From positions 1-59,962 of the forward strand of contig JALQUR010000379.1 in the NCBI GenBank assembly GCA_023260695.1: DNA of 59,962 nt. The letters are read 5' to 3'. The stretch comes from Planctomycetaceae bacterium (lineage in GTDB: Bacteria; Planctomycetota; Planctomycetia; Planctomycetales; Planctomycetaceae). A program made the translations under genes and the position numbers. The notes under the pieces were generated by a model, which saw nothing but the letters and a program-made list of their open reading frames with translations, was not told the DNA's origin and did no database searches. Below, piece by piece: positions 9,752-19,858 of this stretch (within the stretch, counting starts at the first letter, position 1; the number at the start of each line of letters is the position of its first letter).

Positions 9752-12292
9752 CTATTTGCGGACAGGAGGGGCCGTGAGCGGATCTTCCGGCCACGGGTGA
9801 CGTGGATATCTTCTGGCCAGCTGCCCACGAATTGTCGGATAGGTGTTCTTCCAGAAGCTTTCCAGATCGCTGGTGACCTGTTGAGGACGGTGGTTCGGCC
9901 CCAGCAGATGCATCAGCACAGGAATTGTGCCGCGTCCTACAACGGGAGAGTTCCTGAGCCCGAATACCTCCTGAATTCTGACCGCAAGAATCGGAGGCCC
10001 GTTGTCCTGGTAGATGAGTGGGATCTGGCTGCCGCTGGGAACCTGCAGGCGTTCCGGTGCAAATTGTCTCAGCGCGGACTGCTGTGCGTGTGTCAGTTGC
10101 ATTTCAAAGACACTCATCCAGTCGGCTTTCCGCAAATCATCAAAGGAGCGACACTGGCCGCAGAGTGTCTTCAGGCATTGCAGCAGAGTTTCGTTACCGA
10201 AATCCGGCAGCAGCAGATCGGGCATCCATTCTCCAAGGCAGCGAACGCGCTGAAGAAATCCATGCGCCGATGATTTTTCGTCCGGAAGCAGCGATTTGAG
10301 TGACGAAGACGCTGCGGAGAAAAGGACCTCCGCAGCTGCTGCGTGGTTGGTGACGGGAGCAGGAGTTTCGTTGAGAATAAGGTCCAGAAAGGTTGTTCTT
10401 CTGCGGGCAACAACCTGTTTCTGCGACGGGTGAAAAAACAGATCTTCAGACTCAGAAATCAGATCCTGCGGAAGCCAGTTCAGTTCTACAGCCGAGGCCT
10501 GTCGCACTTCTGCCTCGGAGCCGGATCCGTCGACATTGATGCAGATAAACAGGGATGCAGCCCGCACGGCAGACTTCTGAGCCAGTCGGACACGTCGTCC
10601 TCCCGCCATCATTCCCTGAGGCGCTCGCGCAGTCTTCCGCAGGGCTACTCGGTCCGGAAATCCTGCCAGCAATGCCTTTTTCAGTGCTGCATCAGCGTCT
10701 GAAATCTGTTCCGTCGGAGGAATTCGGCTGGCAACGTGATGCAGGGCGTCGGCAAGCTGCTTTGTGATTCTGAGAATGCTCTGCAACTGGTTTCGGTGAA
10801 TTTCTCCGAAGGGCGTTTCCTGCTTCCCCTCGTTCAGAAATGTCTCAATGGCGTGCAGGCGATCGAGGACATCGGAATCTGAATCGAGAATCAGCTGATC
10901 GCGTGGTGAGCGGTGGTCCCTTCCCTGCAGAAAAGGTTCCTGCTCCGACAGCAGAGCAGCCAGCAGACAGGCACGCATGCCGTGGCCACTGCGAAAGCCG
11001 TCAATGACAACGCAGGCGAGTCTGGGAGGCAAAGGGAACTGGACGGCCCAGTGGCCGAGGTCAGTAACCCTTGAATCTGCGTCGATGGTTCGCAGCAGCT
11101 GCAGCAGCTCAAGTGCGTGCTGTACGGATTCTTCAGGTGGTGGCTGAAACCACGGAAACTCCGAAAGATCGTTCTCACCCCATGCCAGGAGTGCAAGAAT
11201 GACGCCGGAGAGATCGCTGCGACTGATCTCTGCGGGTTCTTCGTCGCGCCGCAGACGGTGCTGATGTTCTTCCCAGAGCCGCAGGCAGCGACCGGGGGCT
11301 GTGCGCCCGGCTCTTCCGCTCCGCTGATCGGCAGATGCCTTCGAGATCTGCTGCAGTTGCAGTCGATTGAGTCCGGTCTCGGGATCAAATCCCATCTGGC
11401 GAACAGTTCCAGTATCGACAACTGCGGTGACTCCCGAAACTGTCACCGACGTTTCGGCAACATTGGTGGCAAGAATGATTCGCTGCTGTTTCGATTCAGC
11501 CAGCACTTTGTTCTGTTCATCCAGGGGCATGCTGCCGTGCAGATGCTGGATCAGGAGTGAATGTTTCTGTGCCAGCGGCTGCAGCAGTCGATCAGTGCGA
11601 TTGATTTCGCCCTTGCCGGGGAGAAACACCAGCACGTCTCCCTCAGCCGACCGGAAAACATCACGGACACCCTGAGCAGCAAGGTCCGGGATGGACTGCC
11701 TTTCGTTCCTTCGGCTCCAGTGAATATCGACCGGAAACGATCGTCCCGGACAGTCGATGATCGGGCAGCGATTCAGGTATTCTGAGACTGGCTGCGGGTC
11801 CATTGTGGCCGACATCACGACAAGCCTCAGATCCGGTCGGACTGTCTGCCTGATACGTTGCAGCATTGCCAGGCAGAGATCGGTATCCAGACGTCGCTCA
11901 TGGAATTCGTCGATAATGACTGTGTGGATCGATTCAAGATAAGGGTCAGCCTGAATCTGACGCAGCAGGATCCCTTCCGTGACTGCCAGTATTCGTGTGT
12001 GTCCGGAGCAGCATTCTTCGAAGCGAACGCGATAGCCAACGGAGGCTCCTGTGGATTCCGATTTTTCCTGCGCCATTCGTGTTGCTGCTGCTCTGGCTGC
12101 AACGCGTCTTGGTTCAAGCAGAATCAGTTTCTGTCCGGAGTCGGGTGCTGCTGCGGCGACTGCAGGCGGAACACGTGTTGTCTTGCCGGCTCCGGTGGCT
12201 GCCCGCAGAACAACGCTGCCGTGTTGCTGCAGGTCCTGAACCAGCTGTGGGATAATCTGATCGACGGGAAGTACCGGGCCGGGCGAAGTCAT
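9752..12292 (-). CDS. hrpB: ATP-dependent helicase HrpB
   Basis: ATGAGKTTRVP Walker A, DEFHER box, QRSGRAGRTAPGRCLRLW, GDVLVFLPGKGEI; 846 aa with HrpB C-terminal YPTIRGQLARRYPRHPWPEDP. Confidence 0.95.
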   Translation of the reverse strand: MTSPGPVLPVDQIIPQLVQDLQQHGSVVLRAATGAGKTTRVPPAVAAAAPDSGQKLILLEPRRVAARAAATRMAQEKSESTGASVGYRVRFEECCSGHTRILAVTEGILLRQIQADPYLESIHTVIIDEFHERRLDTDLCLAMLQRIRQTVRPDLRLVVMSATMDPQPVSEYLNRCPIIDCPGRSFPVDIHWSRRNERQSIPDLAAQGVRDVFRSAEGDVLVFLPGKGEINRTDRLLQPLAQKHSLLIQHLHGSMPLDEQNKVLAESKQQRIILATNVAETSVTVSGVTAVVDTGTVRQMGFDPETGLNRLQLQQISKASADQRSGRAGRTAPGRCLRLWEEHQHRLRRDEEPAEISRSDLSGVILALLAWGENDLSEFPWFQPPPEESVQHALELLQLLRTIDADSRVTDLGHWAVQFPLPPRLACVVIDGFRSGHGMRACLLAALLSEQEPFLQGRDHRSPRDQLILDSDSDVLDRLHAIETFLNEGKQETPFGEIHRNQLQSILRITKQLADALHHVASRIPPTEQISDADAALKKALLAGFPDRVALRKTARAPQGMMAGGRRVRLAQKSAVRAASLFICINVDGSGSEAEVRQASAVELNWLPQDLISESEDLFFHPSQKQVVARRRTTFLDLILNETPAPVTNHAAAAEVLFSAASSSLKSLLPDEKSSAHGFLQRVRCLGEWMPDLLLPDFGNETLLQCLKTLCGQCRSFDDLRKADWMSVFEMQLTHAQQSALRQFAPERLQVPSGSQIPLIYQDNGPPILAVRIQEVFGLRNSPVVGRGTIPVLMHLLGPNHRPQQVTSDLESFWKNTYPTIRGQLARRYPRHPWPEDPLTAPPVRK

Positions 12293-12337
12293 GTAACAGC
12301 CTGTGCGCTGAGCGGACGCACGTTTGGGGCAGAAAAA

Positions 12338-12362
12338 AACCCGAAGCCAGCAGCTTCGGGTT
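12338..12362 (-). terminator. Rho-independent terminator for the sugar phosphate isomerase/epimerase gene
   Basis: Perfect 10-bp stem AACCCGAAGC-cagca-GCTTCGGGTT; an A-run on the + strand (12333-12339) gives a U-tract on the minus-strand transcript. Confidence 0.88.
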
Positions 12363-12387
12363 CGAGTGTCATCAGGATGATCGAGGA

Positions 12388-13383
12388 TCAGTCACCGAAG
12401 GCTGCGTCAAAAGCGCGTCCTGACGGCGAGAAGTCCACATTTTTGCAGAACTGAGCCGCTTCCGTAGCACCCTGCTCGCGATCCATCCCCATGTCTTCCC
12501 ATTCAACCGAGAGCGGGCCAGAGTAGGAGACTGCATTCAGAGCTCGAATGATCTCTTCGAAGCGGACGCCGCCGCGACCGACGCTGCGGAAGTCCCAGCC
12601 GCGTCGCGCATCCCCAAACGACAGGTGGCTGGTCAGAATCCCCGTACGACCATTCAGTGTGACCGAGGCATCCTTCATATGGACGTGATAAATCCGCTCC
12701 GGGAAGTAGCGAATGAACTCTACCGGGTCAACTCCCTGCCAGATGAGGTGGCTGGGATCAAAGTTGAACCCGAATTCCTTCCGCCCATTGAGTGCTTCCA
12801 GTGCCCGTTCAGCAGAGTAGATATCGAAGGCAATTTCGGTGGGGTGAACTTCCAGAGCGAACTTGATGCCACAGTCTTCGAAGACGTCGAGAATCGGGTT
12901 CCAGCGATCGGCCAACAGCTGAAAGCCGGCATCAATCATGGTTCGGGGTGTCGGTGGGAAATCATACAGCAGGTGCCAGATTGAGGAGCCTGTGAACCCA
13001 TTGACCACGCCGACGTTGAGTTTCTGGGCTGCTCGGGCAGTGTTCTTCATTTCCTCCGCCGCTCGCTGGTTGACTCCGGCTGGATCGCCGTCTCCCCAGA
13101 CATAATCAGGGAGGATACTCTTGTGGCGAGCATCGATATTATCCAGCACCGCCTGTCCGACGAGATGGTTGGAAATTGCAAACAACTTCAGATCGTATTT
13201 TTCAAGCAGTTCCCGCTTGCGGGTGCAGTACGAGTCATCAGAAAGTGCCTTGTCGACTTCAAAATGGTCGCCCCAGCACGCAAGTTCGAGGCCATCGTAG
13301 CCGAACTCTCTGGCTTTGCCGCAGAGCGTTTCCAGAGGCAGGTCGGCCCACTGACCGGTAAACAGCGTAACAGGACGAGACAT
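12388..13383 (-). CDS. Sugar phosphate isomerase/epimerase (xylose isomerase-like TIM barrel)
   Basis: [77 protein letters not shown]; start [16 protein letters not shown]. Confidence 0.9.
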   Translation of the reverse strand: MSRPVTLFTGQWADLPLETLCGKAREFGYDGLELACWGDHFEVDKALSDDSYCTRKRELLEKYDLKLFAISNHLVGQAVLDNIDARHKSILPDYVWGDGDPAGVNQRAAEEMKNTARAAQKLNVGVVNGFTGSSIWHLLYDFPPTPRTMIDAGFQLLADRWNPILDVFEDCGIKFALEVHPTEIAFDIYSAERALEALNGRKEFGFNFDPSHLIWQGVDPVEFIRYFPERIYHVHMKDASVTLNGRTGILTSHLSFGDARRGWDFRSVGRGGVRFEEIIRALNAVSYSGPLSVEWEDMGMDREQGATEAAQFCKNVDFSPSGRAFDAAFGD

Positions 13384-13658
13384 CGCAGAATTCTCCGTCA
13401 AAAAACAATTCAGGGACGATTCAGAAAGGAAGTATTCGGGGCGCGGTTTGCAGGGTCCTGCCGTCAGGAATCCGGCACCGTCATGACGACCAGACTGGTT
13501 GGTCTGAGTTGCTCTCAGGCGGTGCTGCCGCAGGCAATTCTGCTGATTCTGCTGCAGGTAATTCCACGTGGGAAAAACCCGCGCCTGCAGGGGAATTTAC
13601 ATGGACGGCGCCGGATGTCAACTTCGCACACTCGCAGCATCTGCCGGCTACTGTTCTT

Positions 13659-14876
13659 CTATTCTGTTCGCGAAGCAATCTGCAGTGGGTGCTGGCGATT
13701 CGCCAGTGGGAGAGAGGTGCTGAGTCCACCACGCCGGTGTGACTCGAAAACACCGCAAACGGCTTCAACGGTGCTGCAGCCCTGATGGACATCACAGAGT
13801 GGCTGGCGGTTTTCGGTGAGCGAGTTCAGCAGGTCCGTGCCGGAGACGTGGTGCAGCGCCAGCGGCTGACCTGCATGCGGGTGAGTTTCGGGTGCTCCGA
13901 TGCCATTGCTGCTGACAGGGATCCACTGCCGGGGAGCTGAAAAGTCCGGATCGAAGGGGCTCCCAGGCAGAATGGCTGCCAGGGGTTCTCGATCGACTCT
14001 CAGGTCGATGATGCCGGCTGTGCCGATGAGCTGCAGGCCAAACGACGCCGGATGACTCACTGCGGCAGTGCGGAGGCGAGCATTTCTGATGGAATCGAAG
14101 AAGAAGGGGGGACCACCTGATGTTTCAAATCGAGCATGCAATTCGTCGCCAGGCAGCGGTCCCAGTCCTTCCGGACCGTCTGCCAGTTGTTCCAGTGAGG
14201 CTGGCTGCTGATCATTGAAAATGCGGGCAGACACCGAGATCAGATCACCAAGCAGGTATTCTGCCAGATTGATCACGTGGGTCCCAAGTACCCACAGATC
14301 CTGACTGCCTCCACGCGTGTCTTCCTTACCGCGTCCCCGAGCTTCCAGCAGGTGACCAATCGCCCCATCCTCCAGCAGTTTTCTGATGACCGGCAGTACA
14401 GGATGCCAGCGATTTCGATGAGCGACGGCGATGCGAGTGCCATGTTCCTCGCACAGATTCCTGATGTTGTCTGCTTCTGCCGGCGTTCGCACAAAGGGCT
14501 TTTCCACGTAGATGCCACGAGCTCCGTGCTGGATTGCTGCCTGCATCATCGCGTGGTGCTGGTCAATGTGTCGCGGAGCTACTGCGACGATTTCCGGCGT
14601 GACCTGTTCCAGCATACGGCGATAGTCCGCGAACGCAGTTGCGCCGGGAAGGCGGGCAACCGCAGCCTGCAGTCCGGTCGGGTCAGCATCGGCAACGGCA
14701 ACGATCTTCACACCATTGATGTCCTGCCACATGGTATCCAGGCCATGGCCGTAGTTGCCGCGGCCGGTGTGTCCAATGACAGCCACACGAACAGGCTGCT
14801 GGCGGGATTCGTCGGCACAGATGCCTCTGACCGCAATTCCGGCGCTGACTGAGCTGAGGAAATCTCTGCGTCTCAT
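13659..14876 (-). CDS. Gfo/Idh/MocA family oxidoreductase with N-terminal Tat-like signal
   Basis: MRRRDFLSSVSAG leader; VRVAVIGHTGRGNYG nucleotide-binding motif; GARGIYVEKPFVRTPAEAD. Confidence 0.9.
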   Translation of the reverse strand: MRRRDFLSSVSAGIAVRGICADESRQQPVRVAVIGHTGRGNYGHGLDTMWQDINGVKIVAVADADPTGLQAAVARLPGATAFADYRRMLEQVTPEIVAVAPRHIDQHHAMMQAAIQHGARGIYVEKPFVRTPAEADNIRNLCEEHGTRIAVAHRNRWHPVLPVIRKLLEDGAIGHLLEARGRGKEDTRGGSQDLWVLGTHVINLAEYLLGDLISVSARIFNDQQPASLEQLADGPEGLGPLPGDELHARFETSGGPPFFFDSIRNARLRTAAVSHPASFGLQLIGTAGIIDLRVDREPLAAILPGSPFDPDFSAPRQWIPVSSNGIGAPETHPHAGQPLALHHVSGTDLLNSLTENRQPLCDVHQGCSTVEAVCGVFESHRRGGLSTSLPLANRQHPLQIASRTE

Positions 14877-15194
14877 ATTGGACTCCTGATTGCTGCCATT
14901 GAAGACTGAACGCTGAATGCAGCACGTGATTGTGCAGAGAAATACCTGAGAGGGGAAGGATCAGCGATGTTGCCGGCAGTCATGGTTTGCTGATACGCAT
15001 TGAAGCGATGGTATCTTTGAGCAAATCTGGTTACCGTGGGTGCCCGGAGCATTATCGTTGTGACAGCAGGATGACCGGAGCAGACGAATCCTGCGTTTCT
15101 GATCCTCCGGTTGCGGCCTGCAGCCGGAGAGCCAGGTCGCTGATAAAGCTGGACGGAGCGTTATCGCGTAACAGCAGGTTTGTTGTGACAGTGA

Positions 15195-16406
15195 ATGGAG
15201 CGGGTGAAAGGGCTGGGAATGCGAATACTGGTAGGTTGGGATGATTCCGGGCAGGCGGAACTGCTCCGAATGTATCTTGGGGTCGACGGACGCGAAGTCT
15301 GCATTACCTCAGACGCGAGCGAATTCGTGACTGCGCTGGAAACATCAGAATGGGATCTGGTGTTCATGACGATTCGGTTTCCGGATCACGAACGGGCATT
15401 TGAGATCTTTTCACAGTTGCGCTCTGAAAATCCACAGTTGCCGATTGTGGGAGCGTGTCGTCCGGACGAAATCTATCGGCTGGCGGGATTTCTGACTCAG
15501 GGGCTGAGGGCGTACCTGATTCAGGATGACAATGGCGATTTCATGTTTCTGCTGAATGCCGTTGTTGAAGGTGTGCTGAAGCAACTGGAAGCAGAGCGGG
15601 AACGGCAGGTGGCTGAGAAGCTGAGGCGTGAGATTGATTCCGTGCGTCAGTTACAGGAGTCCATCATACCGACACAGATCAATTGTCCCGATGGTCTTGA
15701 GGTAGTGGCTCGCTATGAATCTTCCCAGATACGAGTCTTCGGGGGAAACCCGGTGACAATGGCGGGAGGCGACTACTACGACGGCTTCACGCTCCATGAC
15801 GGGACCGTGGTGGTTCTGGTTGGCGACGCTTCCGGGCATGGCATGAAGGCGTGTATGTCAATCATGACGATGCACACGATCATTCGCATGATGCGCGACG
15901 AGCAGTTCCGCGACCCCGGACAGTTTGTCAGCCACGTCAACAATCTGCTCAGCGCACAAAAACTCGTCAACGGTGAGGGGGGCTTTATTACGATGCTCTT
16001 TGGTCTGCTCACGCCGTCTACCGGTGAGTTTCTGTGGGCATCCGCGGGACATCCTTCACCGCTGTGTCACGTGCTGGATTCGGGTGAAATCAGTGAGATC
16101 GGCGGCAGCAATTCTGCCGGGATTCCACTCGGGATCATGACAGGATTTGAATTTGAGACTCAGAAATTCCAGATGCCGTCTCGTTCGCGGATCATGATTT
16201 ACACAGACGGCATAATTGAGGCATTTCCTGCCGCCGCTGAGACTCACGAAGAGTTCGGCATGGCTGGAGTGCATCGAAGTCTGCTGGCGGCTGCCGGCGA
16301 CTCACTGCAGGATACTCTGGGGCGGCTCTTTGCCGATTCCGAAGCATTCACGCAGGGTGAGGGGCGTCACGACGATACTTCCGTGATGTTGTTGCAGCGA
16401 GATTGA
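15195..16406 (+). CDS. Receiver-like domain fused to PP2C/SpoIIE-type serine phosphatase (RsbU-like)
   Basis: CheY-like N-terminus (MRILVGWDDSGQAELLRMYL) then QLQESIIPTQ linker and SpoIIE motifs MAGGDYYDGF, VGDASGHGMKA and HDDTSVMLLQ. The internal ATG at 15219 may be the true start. Confidence 0.88.
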   Translation: MERVKGLGMRILVGWDDSGQAELLRMYLGVDGREVCITSDASEFVTALETSEWDLVFMTIRFPDHERAFEIFSQLRSENPQLPIVGACRPDEIYRLAGFLTQGLRAYLIQDDNGDFMFLLNAVVEGVLKQLEAERERQVAEKLRREIDSVRQLQESIIPTQINCPDGLEVVARYESSQIRVFGGNPVTMAGGDYYDGFTLHDGTVVVLVGDASGHGMKACMSIMTMHTIIRMMRDEQFRDPGQFVSHVNNLLSAQKLVNGEGGFITMLFGLLTPSTGEFLWASAGHPSPLCHVLDSGEISEIGGSNSAGIPLGIMTGFEFETQKFQMPSRSRIMIYTDGIIEAFPAAAETHEEFGMAGVHRSLLAAAGDSLQDTLGRLFADSEAFTQGEGRHDDTSVMLLQRD

Positions 16407-16653
16407 CAGGTATCACATTCGTCGAAATGTGCGATATTTTCGCCGAAGTTGTGCGTGAAGGACTGGATCCTGTGTGGCCCGTGGCTGAGACTGATGCGGT
16501 CCCTGGCCTGCGACCTGGTTGTCATTCGGCAGTAGGGTCTCAGGCCGTCGATTGAGCGGGTGTTCGTCTGTTTGTTTCGAGACAGCTTTCAGTAAATCTG
16601 CTGTGATCCGCAGCATGCGGGAATGAGTTCACAGCACACAGGGGATTCCGAAG

Positions 16654-17109
16654 ATGCGCAAGTCAGCGATGATTTTCTTTACAGGGCTGGCGATGGTTGC
16701 TGGTTCTTTGCTGGCAGAGGATGCTGTGGATAGTCACTCCGGGGCTGCCGCTATGTGCGGGTTCTGGAAGGGAGAGTGGAAAAGTAGTGACAACGGCCAT
16801 CATGGACCGCTGCGAGCGGAATTTCGAAGTTGTCACGGCGATTGTTGTGACGTTGTGTTCACCGGACGATTCTGTGCAGTGGTTCCGTTTCGTTATCGAC
16901 TGACGCTGCAGGCCACGCCTCAGGAGGACGGTTCAGTGAAACTCAGCGGGAGTCGCAGTCTGGGACTGTTGCTGGGGACGTTTCATTTTTCCGGTGAGAT
17001 CCGTGATGATCAGCTGCACGCAGAATTCTCTGCTGCTGAAGATCATGGGGTATTTGAGCTGAGTCGATCGGAAGCACCGGTGCTGCGACGACTGCTCTCA
17101 CATGACTGA
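16654..17109 (+). CDS. Hypothetical secreted protein
   Basis: Signal peptide (MRKSAMIFFTGLAMVAGSLLAED) and a ~125 aa mature part; plausible codon usage and spacing. Confidence 0.6.
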   Translation: MRKSAMIFFTGLAMVAGSLLAEDAVDSHSGAAAMCGFWKGEWKSSDNGHHGPLRAEFRSCHGDCCDVVFTGRFCAVVPFRYRLTLQATPQEDGSVKLSGSRSLGLLLGTFHFSGEIRDDQLHAEFSAAEDHGVFELSRSEAPVLRRLLSHD

Positions 17110-17265
17110 TCTTTCAGGCGAGGCAGTCGACAGGGCGGAAGTTTTCGGCGAATATGGTGCGAGCTGAAAATGTGCAATTCCGGTGAGGCGGCCAGCCTGT
17201 TCACTTTCTGTGCCGCCGACTGCATCTGAAGGTATGCATCTTGCGGTCTGAAGGAGAAACAGGTT

Positions 17266-18333
17266 GTGACATCAAATGTGTCGAGACGGTCATTCATGAA
17301 CACCGCCGGGGCTGGTGCTGCAGCATGCGGCCTTGGTGCCGCGGCAAAGCAGGCTCCGATTCGTGTCATCAGTTCGGGGAATGGGGCTGCTGCGTCCGAA
17401 CGCGCCTATCAGCTGCTTCTTGAGGGGGCTGATACCGCCGATGCGGTGGTCGCCGGCGTAGGGCTGGTCGAGGATGATCCCGGAGATACGAGCGTAGGGT
17501 ACGGCGGTCTTCCGAATGAACTGGGAGTTGTGGAACTGGACGCTGCAGTAATGCACGGCCCAGGTCATCTGTGTGGTGCGGTGGCATCCCTGCAGGGATT
17601 TCGACACCCCGCGCAGGTGGCTCTGAAAGTCATGCGCCGTACCGACCATGTTCTGCTTGTCGGCGCTGGAGCAGCGAAATTTGCGCGGGCTCACGGGTTT
17701 ACTGAAGAGAATCTGCTCACTGATCATTCGCGAAGGATCTGGCTGCGGTGGAAAGAGTCACTCAGCAGGGAGGATGACTGGCTTTCTGACGAAGAGCAGG
17801 AAGATGCTGCGGTACGTGATTTCTTCCGACGAAATTCTGTCGTTACGGCCGGCAGGACTCTTCGTTTTCGGCGTCCCACCGGGACGATCCACTGCTCCTG
17901 CCTGAACGCTGCAGGTCAGATGTCATGCACCACAACGACCAGTGGACTTGCCTTCAAGATTCCCGGGCGCGTCGGTGATTCCCCGATTATCGGTGCCGGG
18001 CTGTATGTGGATAATGAAGTGGGATCCTGTGGCAGTACGGGAAGAGGAGAGGCAAACCTTCAGAACCAGGCATCCTTTGCGGCCGTGGAACTGATGCGCG
18101 GCGGGGCGAGTCCGGAGGAGGCGGGAATGGAGGTGTTGCGGCGAATTGCAGCCAAAACCGTTCCTCGGCTGCGAAATGAGAACGGACGGCCCGATTTTCA
18201 GCTGAGCTTTTACGTGATGTCGAACACCGGGGAGTACGCAGGTGTCTCGATGTATGCGGGACTTAAGTTTGCAGTAACCGATGCTCAGGGAACACGTCTT
18301 GAGCCATGTGTCGGCCTTTATGAATCCCCCTGA
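17266..18333 (+). CDS. N(4)-(beta-N-acetylglucosaminyl)-L-asparaginase (glycosylasparaginase, Ntn hydrolase)
   Basis: PNELGVVELDAAVMHG, RTDHVLLVGAGAAKFARAHGF, GTIHCSCLNAAGQ (catalytic Thr region), FKIPGRVGDSPIIGAGLYVDNEVG; N-terminal RRSFMNTAGAGAA Tat-like. Confidence 0.92.
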   Translation: MTSNVSRRSFMNTAGAGAAACGLGAAAKQAPIRVISSGNGAAASERAYQLLLEGADTADAVVAGVGLVEDDPGDTSVGYGGLPNELGVVELDAAVMHGPGHLCGAVASLQGFRHPAQVALKVMRRTDHVLLVGAGAAKFARAHGFTEENLLTDHSRRIWLRWKESLSREDDWLSDEEQEDAAVRDFFRRNSVVTAGRTLRFRRPTGTIHCSCLNAAGQMSCTTTTSGLAFKIPGRVGDSPIIGAGLYVDNEVGSCGSTGRGEANLQNQASFAAVELMRGGASPEEAGMEVLRRIAAKTVPRLRNENGRPDFQLSFYVMSNTGEYAGVSMYAGLKFAVTDAQGTRLEPCVGLYESP

Positions 18334-18583
18334 AGCTGCGGCCGGCTTCTCTGACAACGCTTCTCGCGGTTCTCAGAAGCCGATATCGGACTGCTGACAC
18401 CTGACACCTGACTGCTGCACAAGTTCACCTCGGCGATTCACGCATGCGGGGTCGCGATGTTGCGGTGTTTTGATTAGCATCCCTGCGTGTTCAGGTAATG
18501 CGTCCATCCGCTGGGCGCTGGCTATCTGCCGTGCTGACCTGTGGCACTGCTTTTGTATACCTCCTGCTGCGAAGGGACTGGCG

Positions 18584-19858
18584 ATGCTGATTTCGTTGAG
18601 GCGATCATTGCTGATTCTGTGTGCGTTCATAGCTGCCGCCGTTGCAGAAGTCTCTGTTGCTTCCGAGCAGTTGATTCAGAAGTTCATCCCCGGGGGAATT
18701 ACCCAGCGCGTGGGGGGATATCGTCCTGTGCGTGCCGAAATGACAGCGGAATCTGACCTGATCAAAGTGCGTCCGGAGGGCATCAGTGGCGGAAGATTTG
18801 GAACGCTGCAGTCCGGAGAATTGAAGTGGGGTTTTCTGCTCGTTGAACCGGAAGTTGCGAAGGCGGACTCGTCAGCGGGGCCGTCCACTGAAGAGTCGGA
18901 TCAGCAGCAACAACCAGCCCGATTGTGGGTGGACAGCAACGCCGACGGTGATCTCAGCAATGATTCGGAAGTTGCCTGGATGCCTCGTGAGCAGGGTGGC
19001 CTCACGATGTACTCCGGAAAGGTTCGCGTGAATCTGGATGGTGACCGGCAGGGAGATCTGGTCCTTTATCGCTTCGATCCCAGTGACCCGCGTCGAGCGG
19101 CGCTGGCCAGCACCATGCTCTATTACACGGATTTTGGATTTGAGTACAGCTTCGAGATTGACGGACAGAAACTGGCCACGTTTCTGTCGGGAACGCCGAC
19201 TGAGGGCGCACGCCTGCCTGTTGACCGAGACGGAAACGGCCGTGTCAGCAGTCGATTTGAGGTTGCAACTGTTGGTCAGGCATTCAATTTTACCGGTAGT
19301 TCGTGGGTCTTCCGTGTCACTGACGGACAGTTGAGTCTTGTTCCTTCAGACGTGTCTGTCGAGCAGCTTCCATTGCCACCGGATCTGCGGCCAGGCAAGC
19401 AGGCATTGGAATTCACAGCAGTAACGCTCACCGGCAGGCAGCTGCAGTTTCCCGGTGCATTCCGTGGTCGGATTGTGATGCTGGACTTCTGGGCAACATG
19501 GTGCGGTCCTTGTATTGGTGAGATTCCCCATATGAAGCAGGCCTATGCCGATTGGCATGAACAGGGGTTCGATATTCTGGGCGTGAGTTTCGACCAGGAA
19601 GGTATGCAGGAAAGGGTGACCAGTTTTCTCGAAGAACGAGAAATTGCCTGGGAGCAGATTTACGAAGGCAAGGGTTGGGAGACGGCCCTGGGAATGCAGC
19701 ACGACGTGAGCAGTATTCCGTTCGTGCTGCTTGTTGACGGAGACACAGGAACAATCCTCGCGGATCAGAGACAACTGAGGGGCCCGGGACTCAGCGAATT
19801 CATTCGCAAGATGCTGAAGACGAATGCTGGTGGAGCGGTGAGTGATGAGTCTGAGTGA
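18584..19858 (+). CDS. TlpA-like thioredoxin-fold protein with signal peptide and N-terminal EF-hand-like loops
   Basis: LDFWATWCGPCIGEIPHMKQAYADWHEQGFDILGVSFDQ; DSNADGDLSNDSEV and DRDGNGRVSSRFE. Start set at ATG 18584 (MLISLRRSLLILCAF). Confidence 0.85.
   Translation: MLISLRRSLLILCAFIAAAVAEVSVASEQLIQKFIPGGITQRVGGYRPVRAEMTAESDLIKVRPEGISGGRFGTLQSGELKWGFLLVEPEVAKADSSAGPSTEESDQQQQPARLWVDSNADGDLSNDSEVAWMPREQGGLTMYSGKVRVNLDGDRQGDLVLYRFDPSDPRRAALASTMLYYTDFGFEYSFEIDGQKLATFLSGTPTEGARLPVDRDGNGRVSSRFEVATVGQAFNFTGSSWVFRVTDGQLSLVPSDVSVEQLPLPPDLRPGKQALEFTAVTLTGRQLQFPGAFRGRIVMLDFWATWCGPCIGEIPHMKQAYADWHEQGFDILGVSFDQEGMQERVTSFLEEREIAWEQIYEGKGWETALGMQHDVSSIPFVLLVDGDTGTILADQRQLRGPGLSEFIRKMLKTNAGGAVSDESE

Noticed and set aside
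13402-13658. Ala/Gly-rich + strand fragment ([35 protein letters not shown])
   Set aside because: Could be a gene remnant, but has no recognisable domain and runs into an antisense region of the Gfo/Idh gene.
18391-18418. CTGACACCTGACACCTGA mini-repeat
   Set aside because: Too short and degenerate to call a meaningful repeat; probably simple-sequence noise.
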